Below are positions 38,449-45,901 of a stretch of 64,000 nt of DNA, piece after piece. The notes beneath the pieces are model-generated. The model was not told the DNA's origin. It ran no database searches and was given only the letters and a program-made list of their open reading frames with translations. Both the position numbers and the translations under genes were made by a program. The stretch spans positions 90,862-154,861 of IMG/VR virus record IMGVR_UViG_3300026097_000009; one strand, written 5' to 3'. This DNA comes from a virus. Numbering within the stretch: the first letter of the stretch is position 1; each line of letters begins with the position of its first letter.

Positions 38449-39785
38449 AATCAATTAGACCATTAATAAAAGAATATTACCGTAAATACAAAAGATATAT
38501 TACTAAAGGAAATCTCTCAATGACCGAAGGAAATACACTTTGCGCTATACCTTGGACACACCTAAATTTTGAACCGAACGGAAAAGTAGTTCCTTGTTGC
38601 TTGACAAGTACACATAATTACTTTGCTGGAGATTTAAATACCGATTCAATTGAAGAACTCTGGAACAGCCAGAATATGAAAAATCTAAGAAAAGAAATGA
38701 TGTCCGGTATTGAACCTAAGATTTGTAAAAAATGTTTTGACGCAGAGAGAGTTACAGGAGAAAGCGGAAGATACTACAATAATAAAGCGTATCCTGAAGT
38801 GTTAAAGCAAATACCCGATATTACACTTGAGGACGGAACATGTACGACTATGGAGTTAAAATATTGGGACTTTAGATTTAGTAATTTATGTAATTTCAAG
38901 TGCCGTAGTTGCGGCCCGAGATACAGTAGTGCTTGGGTTCCCGACGCTAAAAAATTAGGGTATGCAGATCAAGAAAAGGTTTGGTCTATTGATTCTGTTG
39001 ATGATATGAGTAATTTTGATTTTTTAAATGATCAAGTACAGCATGTGAAGGTAATTTATTTTGCTGGTGGCGAACCTTTGTTAATGCCCGAGCATTGGCA
39101 AATATTAGAACTCCTTGTAAAAAATAATAGATTTGATGTTAAATTAAAGTATAATACTAATGCTTCTGTTTTAGAGTATAATAAACAAAATGTTTTAGAT
39201 TATTGGAAACAGTGGCAAGATTGGAAAATTGAGGTCTGGCCCAGTATTGATGAAATTGATGACCGTGCAGAATTAATTAGATCCGGAACAGTTTGGAAGA
39301 CAGTGGAAACAAATCTAATTGAAATGAACAAACTAGATAACGTTACAGTACGTCCAGGATTAACTATCGGTGCTTGGAATGTATTTCGCCTGCCGGAAAT
39401 AATTACGAGACTTGTAGACTTAGGTATTGTTCGAGAAAAACATAAATTTCAAAACTTTTTTATAAATTTAATTTTTGAACCAGATCATTATCATGTAGAT
39501 ATTCTACCTAACGATTACAAGAAAGAGATCTCAAAAAAATTATTAGATTTTATTGAAAGTTTTAATAAAAAACATAACACCAAAATAGATCATATCTTTA
39601 CACACATTCTACACGAACTAGATAAACCTTTTAATGTTCGCCTTGCGAAAAAGTTTCTAGATGTGACTAAACAAATTGACGGGATTAGAAATGAAGATCT
39701 ATTTAAAACAATACCGGAAATGGTAAAGGTAAGAGATGCTATTGAGCATAAAGAAAAGAATTTGATATCTTTAAGAAATATATAA
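38445..39785 (+). CDS. Radical SAM enzyme with N-terminal twitch/SPASM-like cluster domain
   Basis: 446 residues from the ATG at 38445, which overlaps the preceding stop as ATGA and has AAGGAA upstream; a longer frame begins at 38412. C149-x3-C153-x2-C156 (CNFKCRSC) is the radical SAM 4Fe-4S motif, followed by AGGEPLL near 215. N-terminally, C33, C51-C52 and C94-x2-C97 with PWTHLNFEPNGKVVPCC and IEELWNSQNMKNLR look like a SPASM/twitch auxiliary cluster domain, placed before the SAM domain rather than after it. Such enzymes modify peptides or sugars. The partner substrate is unknown; the glycosyltransferases before it suggest sugar or surface chemistry. A terminator follows directly. Confidence 0.75.
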   Translation: MKSIRPLIKEYYRKYKRYITKGNLSMTEGNTLCAIPWTHLNFEPNGKVVPCCLTSTHNYFAGDLNTDSIEELWNSQNMKNLRKEMMSGIEPKICKKCFDAERVTGESGRYYNNKAYPEVLKQIPDITLEDGTCTTMELKYWDFRFSNLCNFKCRSCGPRYSSAWVPDAKKLGYADQEKVWSIDSVDDMSNFDFLNDQVQHVKVIYFAGGEPLLMPEHWQILELLVKNNRFDVKLKYNTNASVLEYNKQNVLDYWKQWQDWKIEVWPSIDEIDDRAELIRSGTVWKTVETNLIEMNKLDNVTVRPGLTIGAWNVFRLPEIITRLVDLGIVREKHKFQNFFINLIFEPDHYHVDILPNDYKKEISKKLLDFIESFNKKHNTKIDHIFTHILHELDKPFNVRLAKKFLDVTKQIDGIRNEDLFKTIPEMVKVRDAIEHKEKNLISLRNI

Positions 39786-39810
39786 AAAGGAGTAGCAATG
39801 CTACTCCTTT
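39786..39810. terminator. Bidirectional hairpin terminator between convergent operons
   Basis: An 11-bp perfect stem (39786-39796 with 39800-39810) with a 3-base loop starts at the base after the radical SAM stop codon and lies six bases from the stop of the converging minus-strand gene. On the minus strand the stem is followed by TTTTTATA, a good U-tract; on the plus strand only TTT is present. It probably stops both, more strongly from the minus side. Confidence 0.75.
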
Positions 39811-39816
39811 ATGAAG

Positions 39817-40452
39817 TTATGCTTCTTCTTTTTTCTTAGAAGTAGTTTTCTTAGGAGCTGGATCTAAATCTTCAGCTTCTCTCCGCATACGAGCCGCTTC
39901 TTTATAAAGAGCATCTGCTTGACTACGCAGTGATTTAGCAAGGTCTTTATCCGACAATGCGGCATTTTCAGCTTGAGATGATTCAGCCGCCGGTGTTTGC
40001 ACAGGAGATTCTGCAACTGGGTTGTTAGTAGTTTTATTTGCAGTCGAGTCTGGAGTCCCTCCTTGTACAAAATTACATAGATCGTCAACTGTGCAATTTT
40101 TTTGTACCGCAATTTGCTGGTTAAGATTGTCTAAACGGACTGACTGGCTGTTATTAGGAACCATTTCAACTGAATCAGTAGGAACTTTCTGCAAACGATT
40201 CTCTACTCTTAGCGAGTTCAGCATATTTTGTCCGTCGGCAAAATAGTTTCTAAATAACACTTCCCCAAATTCGTATGCATCTTGTCCAGGAACACTTTCA
40301 ATTAATTCCATAATAGAATCGTGTTTATGATCAGGCAGATTGTTTACCGGTAATACCAGTGCTTGATCCGATTCTCCCGGTAGTGTTCTAAAAACTACAA
40401 CAACCCTGGCACCTGTGTTAATAATTCTTCCAACATGCTTTAAATTTGCCAT
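39817..40452 (-). CDS. Conserved myophage protein, unknown
   Basis: 211 residues. The first ~110 residues form a compact conserved part (MANLKHVGRIINTGARVVVV, FRTLPGESDQALVLPVNNLPDHKHDSIMELIES, then QKVPTDSVEMVPNN). The second half is disordered and charged: Ala/Pro/Thr/Ser-rich (PAAESSQAENA), then a helix rich in Ala/Arg/Lys and a KKTTSKKKEEA tail. To my recollection, relatives of the N-terminal part are found in marine T4-like phages without known function. It ends the minus-strand operon, 7 bases from the terminator. AAAGGA lies upstream of the ATG; gap of one base to the next gene upstream. Confidence 0.55.
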   Translation of the reverse strand: MANLKHVGRIINTGARVVVVFRTLPGESDQALVLPVNNLPDHKHDSIMELIESVPGQDAYEFGEVLFRNYFADGQNMLNSLRVENRLQKVPTDSVEMVPNNSQSVRLDNLNQQIAVQKNCTVDDLCNFVQGGTPDSTANKTTNNPVAESPVQTPAAESSQAENAALSDKDLAKSLRSQADALYKEAARMRREAEDLDPAPKKTTSKKKEEA

Positions 40453-40453
40453 A

Positions 40454-40696
40454 TTATTGTTCCTTTGATGTTACTGTTTCAATGAATGTGTTGAGTCTAT
40501 TATAAGTTTTACCCACAGCTTCGAGTTCATTTGCTTTAAATGCACCTCGTTGCGAAGCAATATCGATAATACTTTTAATTGATACTAAATCGTTGATATT
40601 AAGCTCTGTACCGGCTTGCCCTTGTTCAGCATTCGTAGCTGGTTGGGGTTGTGCTGGCGCAGTTTCTTCAACATTGTCTTTTACTTCTTCAGTCAT
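40454..40696 (-). CDS. Small conserved protein, unknown
   Basis: 80 residues. The N-terminal ~30 residues are acidic and Ala/Gln/Pro-rich; the C-terminal half is helical (LNINDLVSIKSIIDIASQRGAFKANELEAVGKTYNRLNTFIETV). The helical part with RGAF-ANEL-AVG-TY is a signature I recognise from small proteins in marine T4-like phages, always next to the MANLKH-type gene that follows here. Function unknown. It overlaps the upstream gene by four bases. Confidence 0.55.
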   Translation of the reverse strand: MTEEVKDNVEETAPAQPQPATNAEQGQAGTELNINDLVSIKSIIDIASQRGAFKANELEAVGKTYNRLNTFIETVTSKEQ

Positions 40697-40959
40697 AACT
40701 TCTCCTTAATGTACGGACATGCTAACATAAAATATGTCAATTCTTTCTTAGTTTCAAATCCTACTACAAGTACCGGTTTATTTTTTCCTATTGAACTAGG
40801 CAACATACCGATGAAAAATCTATCCTGTAATTTTTTTGAAATCCAATTTTCTATTTCATATAATGTATACTCAGCCAAGTCTTTAAACTCGTATTTTGTA
40901 AAATGGCTAGGTATAAAATTTACCTGTCTCTTTTTTAATGCGTCTAATGGTTTAAGCAT
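40693..40959 (-). CDS. Small unknown protein
   Basis: 88 residues. Basic and aromatic, with QVNFIPSHFTKYEFKDLAEYTLYEIENWISKKL and a C-terminal VLVVGFETKKELTYFMLACPY. No catalytic motif. Downstream genes overlap it, and a CATAAATA late-type motif lies 9-16 bases upstream of its ATG, suggesting that transcription of the last genes of this operon may restart here. Confidence 0.45.
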   Translation of the reverse strand: MLKPLDALKKRQVNFIPSHFTKYEFKDLAEYTLYEIENWISKKLQDRFFIGMLPSSIGKNKPVLVVGFETKKELTYFMLACPYIKEKL

Positions 40960-40967
40960 TGTTTCTT

Positions 40968-40975
40968 ATTTATGA
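40968..40975 (-). promoter_or_regulatory. Late-promoter-like motif (minus strand)
   Basis: CATAAATA reading on the minus strand, 8 bases before the ATG at 40959, in a 32-base gap between genes. Same core as the plus-strand late-type motifs. Weak because the leader would be very short. Confidence 0.3.
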
Positions 40976-40991
40976 TTAAAATAGTAGCACT

Positions 40992-41378
40992 TTATTTTTT
41001 TTGGTTTTCGATTCTGTTATTCATTGCTTTCGCATATCCATATTTTTTAATATCGCCTGAAAACAAATATAATTCAAAGGCAACAGATTCTTTAAAAACA
41101 TATATTTTATGCTTATCTATATAATACGGAGAATCGATGTAGTTGTCAAGCCATAAAAGTACTTGAGGTGATATTTTGATTTCTTTTGGTAGATCTACAG
41201 GATATGATTTAATCTCGTTGTCATTTAGATGTTCAAATCCTTCTTCTGTCAATCGAAGTCCCCCTACTTGTTTGTCTCGTATATTGAACCACCACCTAGA
41301 TTTGTATAAATGCAGATCTTTAAGGTTGTCGTCGATAAGGTTTAAAAAATTTTTAGTATATAACTCTTTTTTACTCAT
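40992..41378 (-). CDS. Unknown phage protein
   Basis: 128 residues. Features KSRWWFNIRDKQVGGLRLTEEGFEHLNDNEIKSYPVDLPKEIKISPQVLLWLDNYIDSPYYI, which looks like a small winged-helix-like or DNA-end-type fold, followed by YVFKESVAFELYLFSGDIKKYGYA. No catalytic residues identified. Overlaps the upstream gene by eight bases. Confidence 0.45.
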   Translation of the reverse strand: MSKKELYTKNFLNLIDDNLKDLHLYKSRWWFNIRDKQVGGLRLTEEGFEHLNDNEIKSYPVDLPKEIKISPQVLLWLDNYIDSPYYIDKHKIYVFKESVAFELYLFSGDIKKYGYAKAMNNRIENQKK

Positions 41379-41661
41379 CTTCTACAAGAGTGCCGTTATT
41401 CAGTTGATAAACAGCAAAATCTGAGGTATTAAACAACTTGTTTAATTTTTTTGCTAAGTTGTGTGCATGCCCGGGATTTGAGAAGCTAACCTTCTTATAT
41501 TTAGGACCTGGATAACTAGACAGCATATTTCCGCTTTTTAGATTAAAAGGGTTTCCTTTATAGAATACAGCCCAAATGGCTTCTGCTTCTAGTATCTGTT
41601 CTACTTTATAAGTTTCTTTCTGAACGTGTTCTAAAAGAATAGTAGGTTTTGGTCTACTCAT
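41371..41661 (-). CDS. Unknown small protein
   Basis: 96 residues; KETYKVEQILEAEAIWAVFYKGNPFNLKSGNM then KKVSFSNPGHAHNLAKKLNKLF. A mixed alpha/beta protein with no recognised motif. A 33-base gap with a late-promoter-like motif precedes its ATG, so this gene may start a sub-operon of small unknown genes. Confidence 0.45.
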   Translation of the reverse strand: MSRPKPTILLEHVQKETYKVEQILEAEAIWAVFYKGNPFNLKSGNMLSSYPGPKYKKVSFSNPGHAHNLAKKLNKLFNTSDFAVYQLNNGTLVEDE

Positions 41662-41683
41662 ACATACATATCCATAATATATG

Positions 41684-41691
41684 TATTTATT
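41684..41691 (-). promoter_or_regulatory. Late-promoter-like motif (minus strand)
   Basis: AATAAATA on the minus strand, 22 bases before the ATG at 41661 and inside the only sizeable gap in this part of the operon. Position and motif fit a late promoter for 41661 and downstream genes. Confidence 0.45.
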
Positions 41692-41694
41692 CTT

Positions 41695-41937
41695 TTAGAA
41701 ATCGCCACCGTCGAATTTTACATCTACTACTTGTGAATCCTGAACCAGCTTTTCTAATTTTTGATGTATTTCTAACACTGTTTTGTTTAATCTTCCAGAA
41801 ACAAGTGCTAATTCGTCTACTACTTCTTTAGCTTCTTTCATGGTTAATCTAATTTCTTTTGCATTAGATTTCTCTGCTGATCTAATTCTCATTAATAGTT
41901 TTTCGATATTTGGTAAATTATTTGGTATTTCTTGCAT
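41695..41937 (-). CDS. Small coiled-coil-like protein, unknown
   Basis: 80 residues. Largely helical, charged: IEKLLMRIRSAEKSNAKEIRLTMKEAKEVVDELALVSGRLNKTVLEIHQKLEKLVQ, ending in acidic FDGGDF. It starts inside the C-terminal codons of the upstream SGNH gene (20-base overlap). Could be a small structural or regulatory coiled coil. No motif. Confidence 0.45.
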   Translation of the reverse strand: MQEIPNNLPNIEKLLMRIRSAEKSNAKEIRLTMKEAKEVVDELALVSGRLNKTVLEIHQKLEKLVQDSQVVDVKFDGGDF

Positions 41938-42739
41938 TGTACTTGTCCACTGCTTGAATATTTAACTCCTTCGTTGCAAATTCTGGAGTATTCCATATAT
42001 ACTTTTTAATAATATTTTTATAAAATCCTAAATTTAAATTTACGGGTTCGTCGTCTGTAAAAAAATTATAAATTTTTCTTGCTAAAATATTATGATTTGA
42101 TAGGCATAGATGATTATATCTGAGATCCATTCCTTTCCACAAGACAAACGTATCTGCTTCATTACATTCGTTTTTTTGAACATTAGCTAAGGTACCTATC
42201 GAGAACGATAAATCTTCCCATCCTTTCTCTATATTATCGTTATCGAACCCTTGCAATATTAAAGGAGTTCTTAAATTTTTTGTTTTGTAAGCTAACCAGC
42301 CGAATCTCCATTCGTTCCACAAATCGTCTAGCTTATCTCGTTGTATTTGAGATATAAATCCTAAAATTGCATCTTGTTTTTCTTTACTTTCTATATATTT
42401 CGAAATACCTGCTGTTCCGCTACCGAGTATTGTTGAAAAATTAGATAATTCAGGATCTTCTTGAATAAACCAAAATCTAGATTTTTGGGTAGTTACTACG
42501 ATTAAATAGTCTTCTTTGGTAATGTTGGAAAATACTTCTTTGTTTAGCTGATCGAAAATATAATCTTGAGCTACACCTGCTACACTGTAATTTTTAAGAT
42601 ATGTAACACCTAACATATTTGCAATTTGTCTGTGCCAAAAAGGAGCACTTTGAGCATGCGGACTATTTTTATATTCATCGCATCTGAAATGATAAGAAAA
42701 ACTATCACCAACAATGTAAAGAGTACTATTTGTTGGCAT
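41918..42739 (-). CDS. SGNH/GDSL-type hydrolase-like protein 1
   Basis: 273 residues. The N-terminus TLYIVGDSFSYHF contains the SGNH block I Gly-Asp-Ser (G11, D12, S13). Late in the protein, DLRYNHLCLSNHNILA carries the Asn/His pairs usual for block V (D-x-x-H). Such hydrolases remove acyl groups or esters from sugars or lipids; phages use them to change surface polysaccharides. It is weak in the middle, where block II/III residues are not obvious. Transcribed with the unknown gene 42726, which it overlaps. A second SGNH-like gene lies at 45879. Confidence 0.6.
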   Translation of the reverse strand: MPTNSTLYIVGDSFSYHFRCDEYKNSPHAQSAPFWHRQIANMLGVTYLKNYSVAGVAQDYIFDQLNKEVFSNITKEDYLIVVTTQKSRFWFIQEDPELSNFSTILGSGTAGISKYIESKEKQDAILGFISQIQRDKLDDLWNEWRFGWLAYKTKNLRTPLILQGFDNDNIEKGWEDLSFSIGTLANVQKNECNEADTFVLWKGMDLRYNHLCLSNHNILARKIYNFFTDDEPVNLNLGFYKNIIKKYIWNTPEFATKELNIQAVDKYNARNTK

Positions 42740-43214
42740 TGCTTAATGCTTGCTTCATCTCTAGTTCTGTTTTAAAAGGTCCGTTGTACGGATATCTTTG
42801 AATTGTAATAAGTTTAGGACAAAAACTTTTAACCCATCCTTTATTAAATTTAATAATATAATATCCAGCACAATATAAACTTTTAGAATCTTTACTCTTT
42901 GTGAAAAGCGGAATTTTTCTATGCAAATCGTACATTGTGTTGAATGGTTTGCAACTTGAAGAAAATCCGTGAACAGTGTGCTCGTCTATTTTACTATCGT
43001 TTGTTGTATCGACTGGAATAAAGAATTCGCTTCCAAATTCGCTTTCAATATGTTTTTTATTTTTAAAGAATACTACACCGTTTTCATTACTCAACACAAA
43101 CCGGTTATCTTCGTTTTTTCGAAGGGTAGCACAAGTAACTCCATCTTGTTCAACTAACCAAAATTTATCTTTTAATACGGGTTTTGCCCGTAACATAGTT
43201 TTAGATTTATTCAT
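42726..43214 (-). CDS. Conserved phage protein, unknown
   Basis: 162 residues. Begins with a Lys-rich tail and KDKFWLVEQDGVTCATLRKNEDNRFVLSNENGVVFFKNKKHIESEFG, giving a small beta-barrel-like domain, followed by KPFNTMYDLHRKIPLFTKSKDSKSLYCAGYYIIKFNKGW. A similar N-terminal phrase (FWLVEEDGV-TLRKNEDNRFVLSN) is one I recall from marine T4-like phages, without function. It overlaps both neighbours. Confidence 0.5.
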   Translation of the reverse strand: MNKSKTMLRAKPVLKDKFWLVEQDGVTCATLRKNEDNRFVLSNENGVVFFKNKKHIESEFGSEFFIPVDTTNDSKIDEHTVHGFSSSCKPFNTMYDLHRKIPLFTKSKDSKSLYCAGYYIIKFNKGWVKSFCPKLITIQRYPYNGPFKTELEMKQALSNANK

Positions 43215-44196
43215 TTATGTACCTTGCATTTAATGGTTCAGCATAATACTGTACTTGGTCTGAAATTTTTTGTAAATCATACAAATGACAGAATTTAAGT
43301 AGTCTAATTCCAACTTGATTTATATTTTTAGGATTATCCGTTGCTTCGTTTATTGTTTCTTTGATTATGTTTCTAATGTCATCAGGTTGTGCCGTTAGAT
43401 CTATAAGTTGACGATTACGTTCGTAGTCATCTAGCACACGATGCTCCTCACCTTTGTGATCAACCCAGCGTTGAAGCATTAGGTTATTCCAGTTAAACCC
43501 TTTCGAATTTTTATCTTCGAACGCTTCTAACAGGCCTACTTTGTTCTTGGTACCTTTTTTACGAACACCCGGATAAGCACTGAATACGTTATCGCTTGTG
43601 TCACCCCTTACACATTTTTCAAACAAAAGCCATTGTGGATCTGGAGCCGGTTTAGGTTCTCCGGTTTTTTTATCAACCACAGACTTTCCAGCATCAGTAA
43701 AATACCCTTCGTGTGTTGTTGTTGTATTACTTACACCGTTATACTGTTTTACATTAGGAGAAATTAACTGTGCAAAGTCTGAGTCAGTTGAAATAATTAC
43801 ATGATCTTCATTTGGGTGTTGTTGAATCCATCCTGCAATCAAGTCGTCTGCTTCCAGTTGTTTATGCTGTAGCACCGTGCAATTCGTTTTTTCAGCAATA
43901 AAATCCTTGAATGTGTCAAACGCTTCCCAAAATATTTTTTCTTCTTCTTGTTCTTTTTCAGTGAGTGCGGCTCGTGCCTCGGTCCTGTTTCTCTTATAAG
44001 GCTCATAATAATCTTTACGCCAACTGCGTCCTTCTAAACAAAAAACAACATGGCTTCCGTCGAAATCTTGCCATGCTTTCTTAATACTATTCAATGTAAT
44101 ATGAAAAGCCATTCCGAGCTTAATATCAGCATCACCTTTTATTGCATGCCTAGCTCTAAAAAATGTGTTTGCGGTATCTACTAAAATATATGTCAT
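43207..44196 (-). CDS. 5'-3' exonuclease, FEN/RNase H type
   Basis: 329 residues. FEN-family motifs: YILVDTANTFFRARHA (metal-binding D7), EADDLIAGWIQQH, VIISTDSDFAQLI and KCVRGDTSDNVFSAYPGVRKKGT (helix-hairpin-helix with catalytic Asp residues). This is the layout of the 5' nuclease that in T4 (RNase H, rnh) removes RNA primers from Okazaki fragments. It starts with an ATGA overlap to the gene before and has a few bases overlap at the end. The FEN assignment is firm; T4 rnh is the likely counterpart. Confidence 0.85.
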   Translation of the reverse strand: MTYILVDTANTFFRARHAIKGDADIKLGMAFHITLNSIKKAWQDFDGSHVVFCLEGRSWRKDYYEPYKRNRTEARAALTEKEQEEEKIFWEAFDTFKDFIAEKTNCTVLQHKQLEADDLIAGWIQQHPNEDHVIISTDSDFAQLISPNVKQYNGVSNTTTTHEGYFTDAGKSVVDKKTGEPKPAPDPQWLLFEKCVRGDTSDNVFSAYPGVRKKGTKNKVGLLEAFEDKNSKGFNWNNLMLQRWVDHKGEEHRVLDDYERNRQLIDLTAQPDDIRNIIKETINEATDNPKNINQVGIRLLKFCHLYDLQKISDQVQYYAEPLNARYINE

Positions 44197-44588
44197 GAAT
44201 TATTTCTTTTTACTGAGTTAATATCAATTACTCCAGTATTAACTGGACCACCATACTCTCCGTCTACTACTACATTAGCACACAGTTCTCTAAACCAACG
44301 ATCTACAACTTCTTCGTCGGGATCTCCTTCTAACCCATACCCTTGTCCTCTTAGTTGTTCGATGAAATACTTGTTCCAGTCAAGTTCAAAAAATCCGTTG
44401 CGAACATTTTCTTTATTAACATGTGTTTCTACTACGCCTACCCAAGGTTCTTTTTTTCGTGTAGCTCGTTCTTTTTCGCTGAGTGTTTTAAGTTCTGCTT
44501 GTTCTTCTAGTTCTTTAGCTTTAGCAAGAGTAGCTTCTGCCTCTGCTTTAAGCTTGTCAAGACCTGTTATTTTTTCTAACCATTTCAT
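44193..44588 (-). CDS. Conserved phage protein, unknown, helical N-terminus
   Basis: 131 residues from the ATG at 44588, which lies one base after the upstream stop and gives MKWLEKITGLDKLKAEAEATLAKAKELEE; a longer frame to 44639 would read through the upstream gene and is unlikely. A charged helical region is followed by a compact part, KKEPWVGVVETHVNKENVRNGFFELDWNKYFIEQLRGQGYGLEGDPDEEVVDRWFRELC. This second part is well conserved in marine T4-like phages in my memory. Function unknown. It overlaps the downstream exonuclease gene by four bases. Confidence 0.55.
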   Translation of the reverse strand: MKWLEKITGLDKLKAEAEATLAKAKELEEQAELKTLSEKERATRKKEPWVGVVETHVNKENVRNGFFELDWNKYFIEQLRGQGYGLEGDPDEEVVDRWFRELCANVVVDGEYGGPVNTGVIDINSVKRNNS

Positions 44589-44589
44589 A

Positions 44590-44871
44590 TCAATACCACC
44601 CCATTGCTCTACCAAAACCGAATATGTTAACAATTGCAAAGTAGAAAGTTAACAGCATGATCCATGCCGCACCTCTACGCCAACTTGCGTAAACCTGTGT
44701 AATTGCACCAATAAAGAAATTAGGATAAACAAATCTCATATCGGGATCGTCGGCATTTATTGCGAGATACAAACTTGCAATAACTGTAAAAACAAAACTA
44801 ACAAGTTCAAATCCAAATGCTACACGATCTGATTGATAACTGTTGATCCAAAAATCTTTAACAGTTTGCAT
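44590..44871 (-). CDS. Small membrane protein, three hydrophobic segments
   Basis: 93 residues from ATG 44871 (overlapping the QueE stop as TGATG); a start 12 bases earlier is possible. Hydrophobic segments: VAFGFELVSFVFTVIASLYLA, YPNFFIGAITQVYASW, AAWIMLLTFYFAIVNIFGFGRAMGWY (about residues 15-35, 47-62, 68-92). Short acidic loop ADDPDMR between the first two. It is probably an inner-membrane protein. Its position directly after QueE might indicate a transport or precursor role, but this is unproven. No RBS-like AGGAG; GTGGGG lies upstream. Confidence 0.6.
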   Translation of the reverse strand: MQTVKDFWINSYQSDRVAFGFELVSFVFTVIASLYLAINADDPDMRFVYPNFFIGAITQVYASWRRGAAWIMLLTFYFAIVNIFGFGRAMGWY

Positions 44872-45719
44872 CAAGTGCCCCACTCATTCTTAAACAACGG
44901 CACTTGTAGTCTATCTGAATACCTAACACCGTTTGCCATAGCAAGTTCCGCTACACGGCGGTTGTTAAGCTCGTAGACACCTTCTGTGCCACCTACAGGC
45001 ATCAAATACACAGGCCCTGTAAACCCTTCCGCACGATAAATGTCTGCGGCTTCTAGTGCTTCCTCTGCATCTTCTTCTGTAGCAACTACAAACTTCAAAT
45101 ATGTATAACCCGCTTCTTCATACTCGCATACGATATCAGGGCGAATAGCTTCACTGGAATCTTCACCACTACAACTAAGTTTAGCACTTACTGAAAATGT
45201 AACTTCTCTATCATCTCGCTGTGCCGTCCACGACCTCAAATACCGTTTAAAGTCTGCGTGTAACTTCTGGGTACCATTTGTTTCAAATGTAATCTCTTTA
45301 AGCAGTTGCATACTTTCGTTATCCAGTAAGTCAGGATATGCTCTCTGCCATCCTAACAACGGCTCACCGCCTGTGATTACAAGATGCTCATCTTCCCAGC
45401 CATCCCCTGGCAACAATTCACAGATGCGATCAGCAATGCCATCTGTTTCCATCATAGGTGAAAGATGTTTAAATCTTGGATCCCACGAAGCATAACTGTC
45501 ACAGCCTGTTGCCACAATAGGCAACTCTTCATATGTGCTATACTTGTCAATGTCTTTTGCGATAACGTCGTGTGCTGTGCTAGATTCGCCTTTAGGCATA
45601 TTAAAGCCACTACAGGTAAAGTTACACCCGAATGTACGCAAGAAAATACTAGGCACGCCCATATAGCGGCCTTCGCCTTGAATGCTGTAAAACAGCTCTG
45701 CTATTTTAATTTTGCTCAT
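44871..45719 (-). CDS. queE: QueE, 7-carboxy-7-deazaguanine synthase
   Basis: 282 residues. Radical SAM enzyme turning 6-carboxy-tetrahydropterin into 7-carboxy-7-deazaguanine. N-terminal FYSIQGEGRYMGVPSIFLRTFGCNFTC is the QueE family signature; HLVITGGEPLL near 118 is the SAM-binding motif; PVYLMPVGG near 238 is conserved. The cysteine motif is unusual: C32-x3-C36 is present, but position 39 is Phe, and the next Cys is C73 (GCDSYASW), giving C-x3-C-x36-C. Other QueE proteins are known to have extended cluster loops, so this is probably the third ligand. It overlaps or abuts neighbours on both sides. With FolE and QueD-like genes in the same run it forms the deazaguanine path. Confidence 0.85.
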   Translation of the reverse strand: MSKIKIAELFYSIQGEGRYMGVPSIFLRTFGCNFTCSGFNMPKGESSTAHDVIAKDIDKYSTYEELPIVATGCDSYASWDPRFKHLSPMMETDGIADRICELLPGDGWEDEHLVITGGEPLLGWQRAYPDLLDNESMQLLKEITFETNGTQKLHADFKRYLRSWTAQRDDREVTFSVSAKLSCSGEDSSEAIRPDIVCEYEEAGYTYLKFVVATEEDAEEALEAADIYRAEGFTGPVYLMPVGGTEGVYELNNRRVAELAMANGVRYSDRLQVPLFKNEWGT

Positions 45720-45901
45720 TGTTCTATATTACTATCTTTATCTTTCTTTGTCAAGGTAATATTACCGTTGTCGTCCTTACCCCACAACAATGTGTCACCT
45801 TCAGTCCAACCCATTTTTTCCAACATCTCGTCCGGAAATTGAAGAATTAAATCCTTAGTATCTGGATCTTCTACGAGTTCAACTTTCCATTGATTTTTCA
45901 T
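45716..45901 (-). CDS. AbrB/MazE-like small protein
   Basis: 61 residues from the third ATG (45901), which is 6 bases after AGGAG; two in-frame ATGs at 45904 and 45907 are nearer. NQWKVELVEDPDTKDLILQFPDEMLEKMGWTEGDTLLWGKDDNGNITLTKKD resembles the swapped-hairpin AbrB fold (V-E-D-x-x-T-x-D-L-I-L-x-F-P-x-E-x-L-x-x-x-G-W-x-x-G-D-x-L). AbrB-like domains bind DNA or act as antitoxins, but no toxin gene lies beside it here. Similar proteins are common in marine T4-like phages, role unknown. Stop overlaps QueE start (ATGA-like). Confidence 0.6.
   Translation of the reverse strand: MKNQWKVELVEDPDTKDLILQFPDEMLEKMGWTEGDTLLWGKDDNGNITLTKKDKDSNIEQ

Noticed and set aside
42976-43233. Plus-strand frames opposite 42726-43214 and similar frames opposite other genes
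   Set aside because: They lie antisense to genes with strong family or operon evidence and show no recognisable protein.
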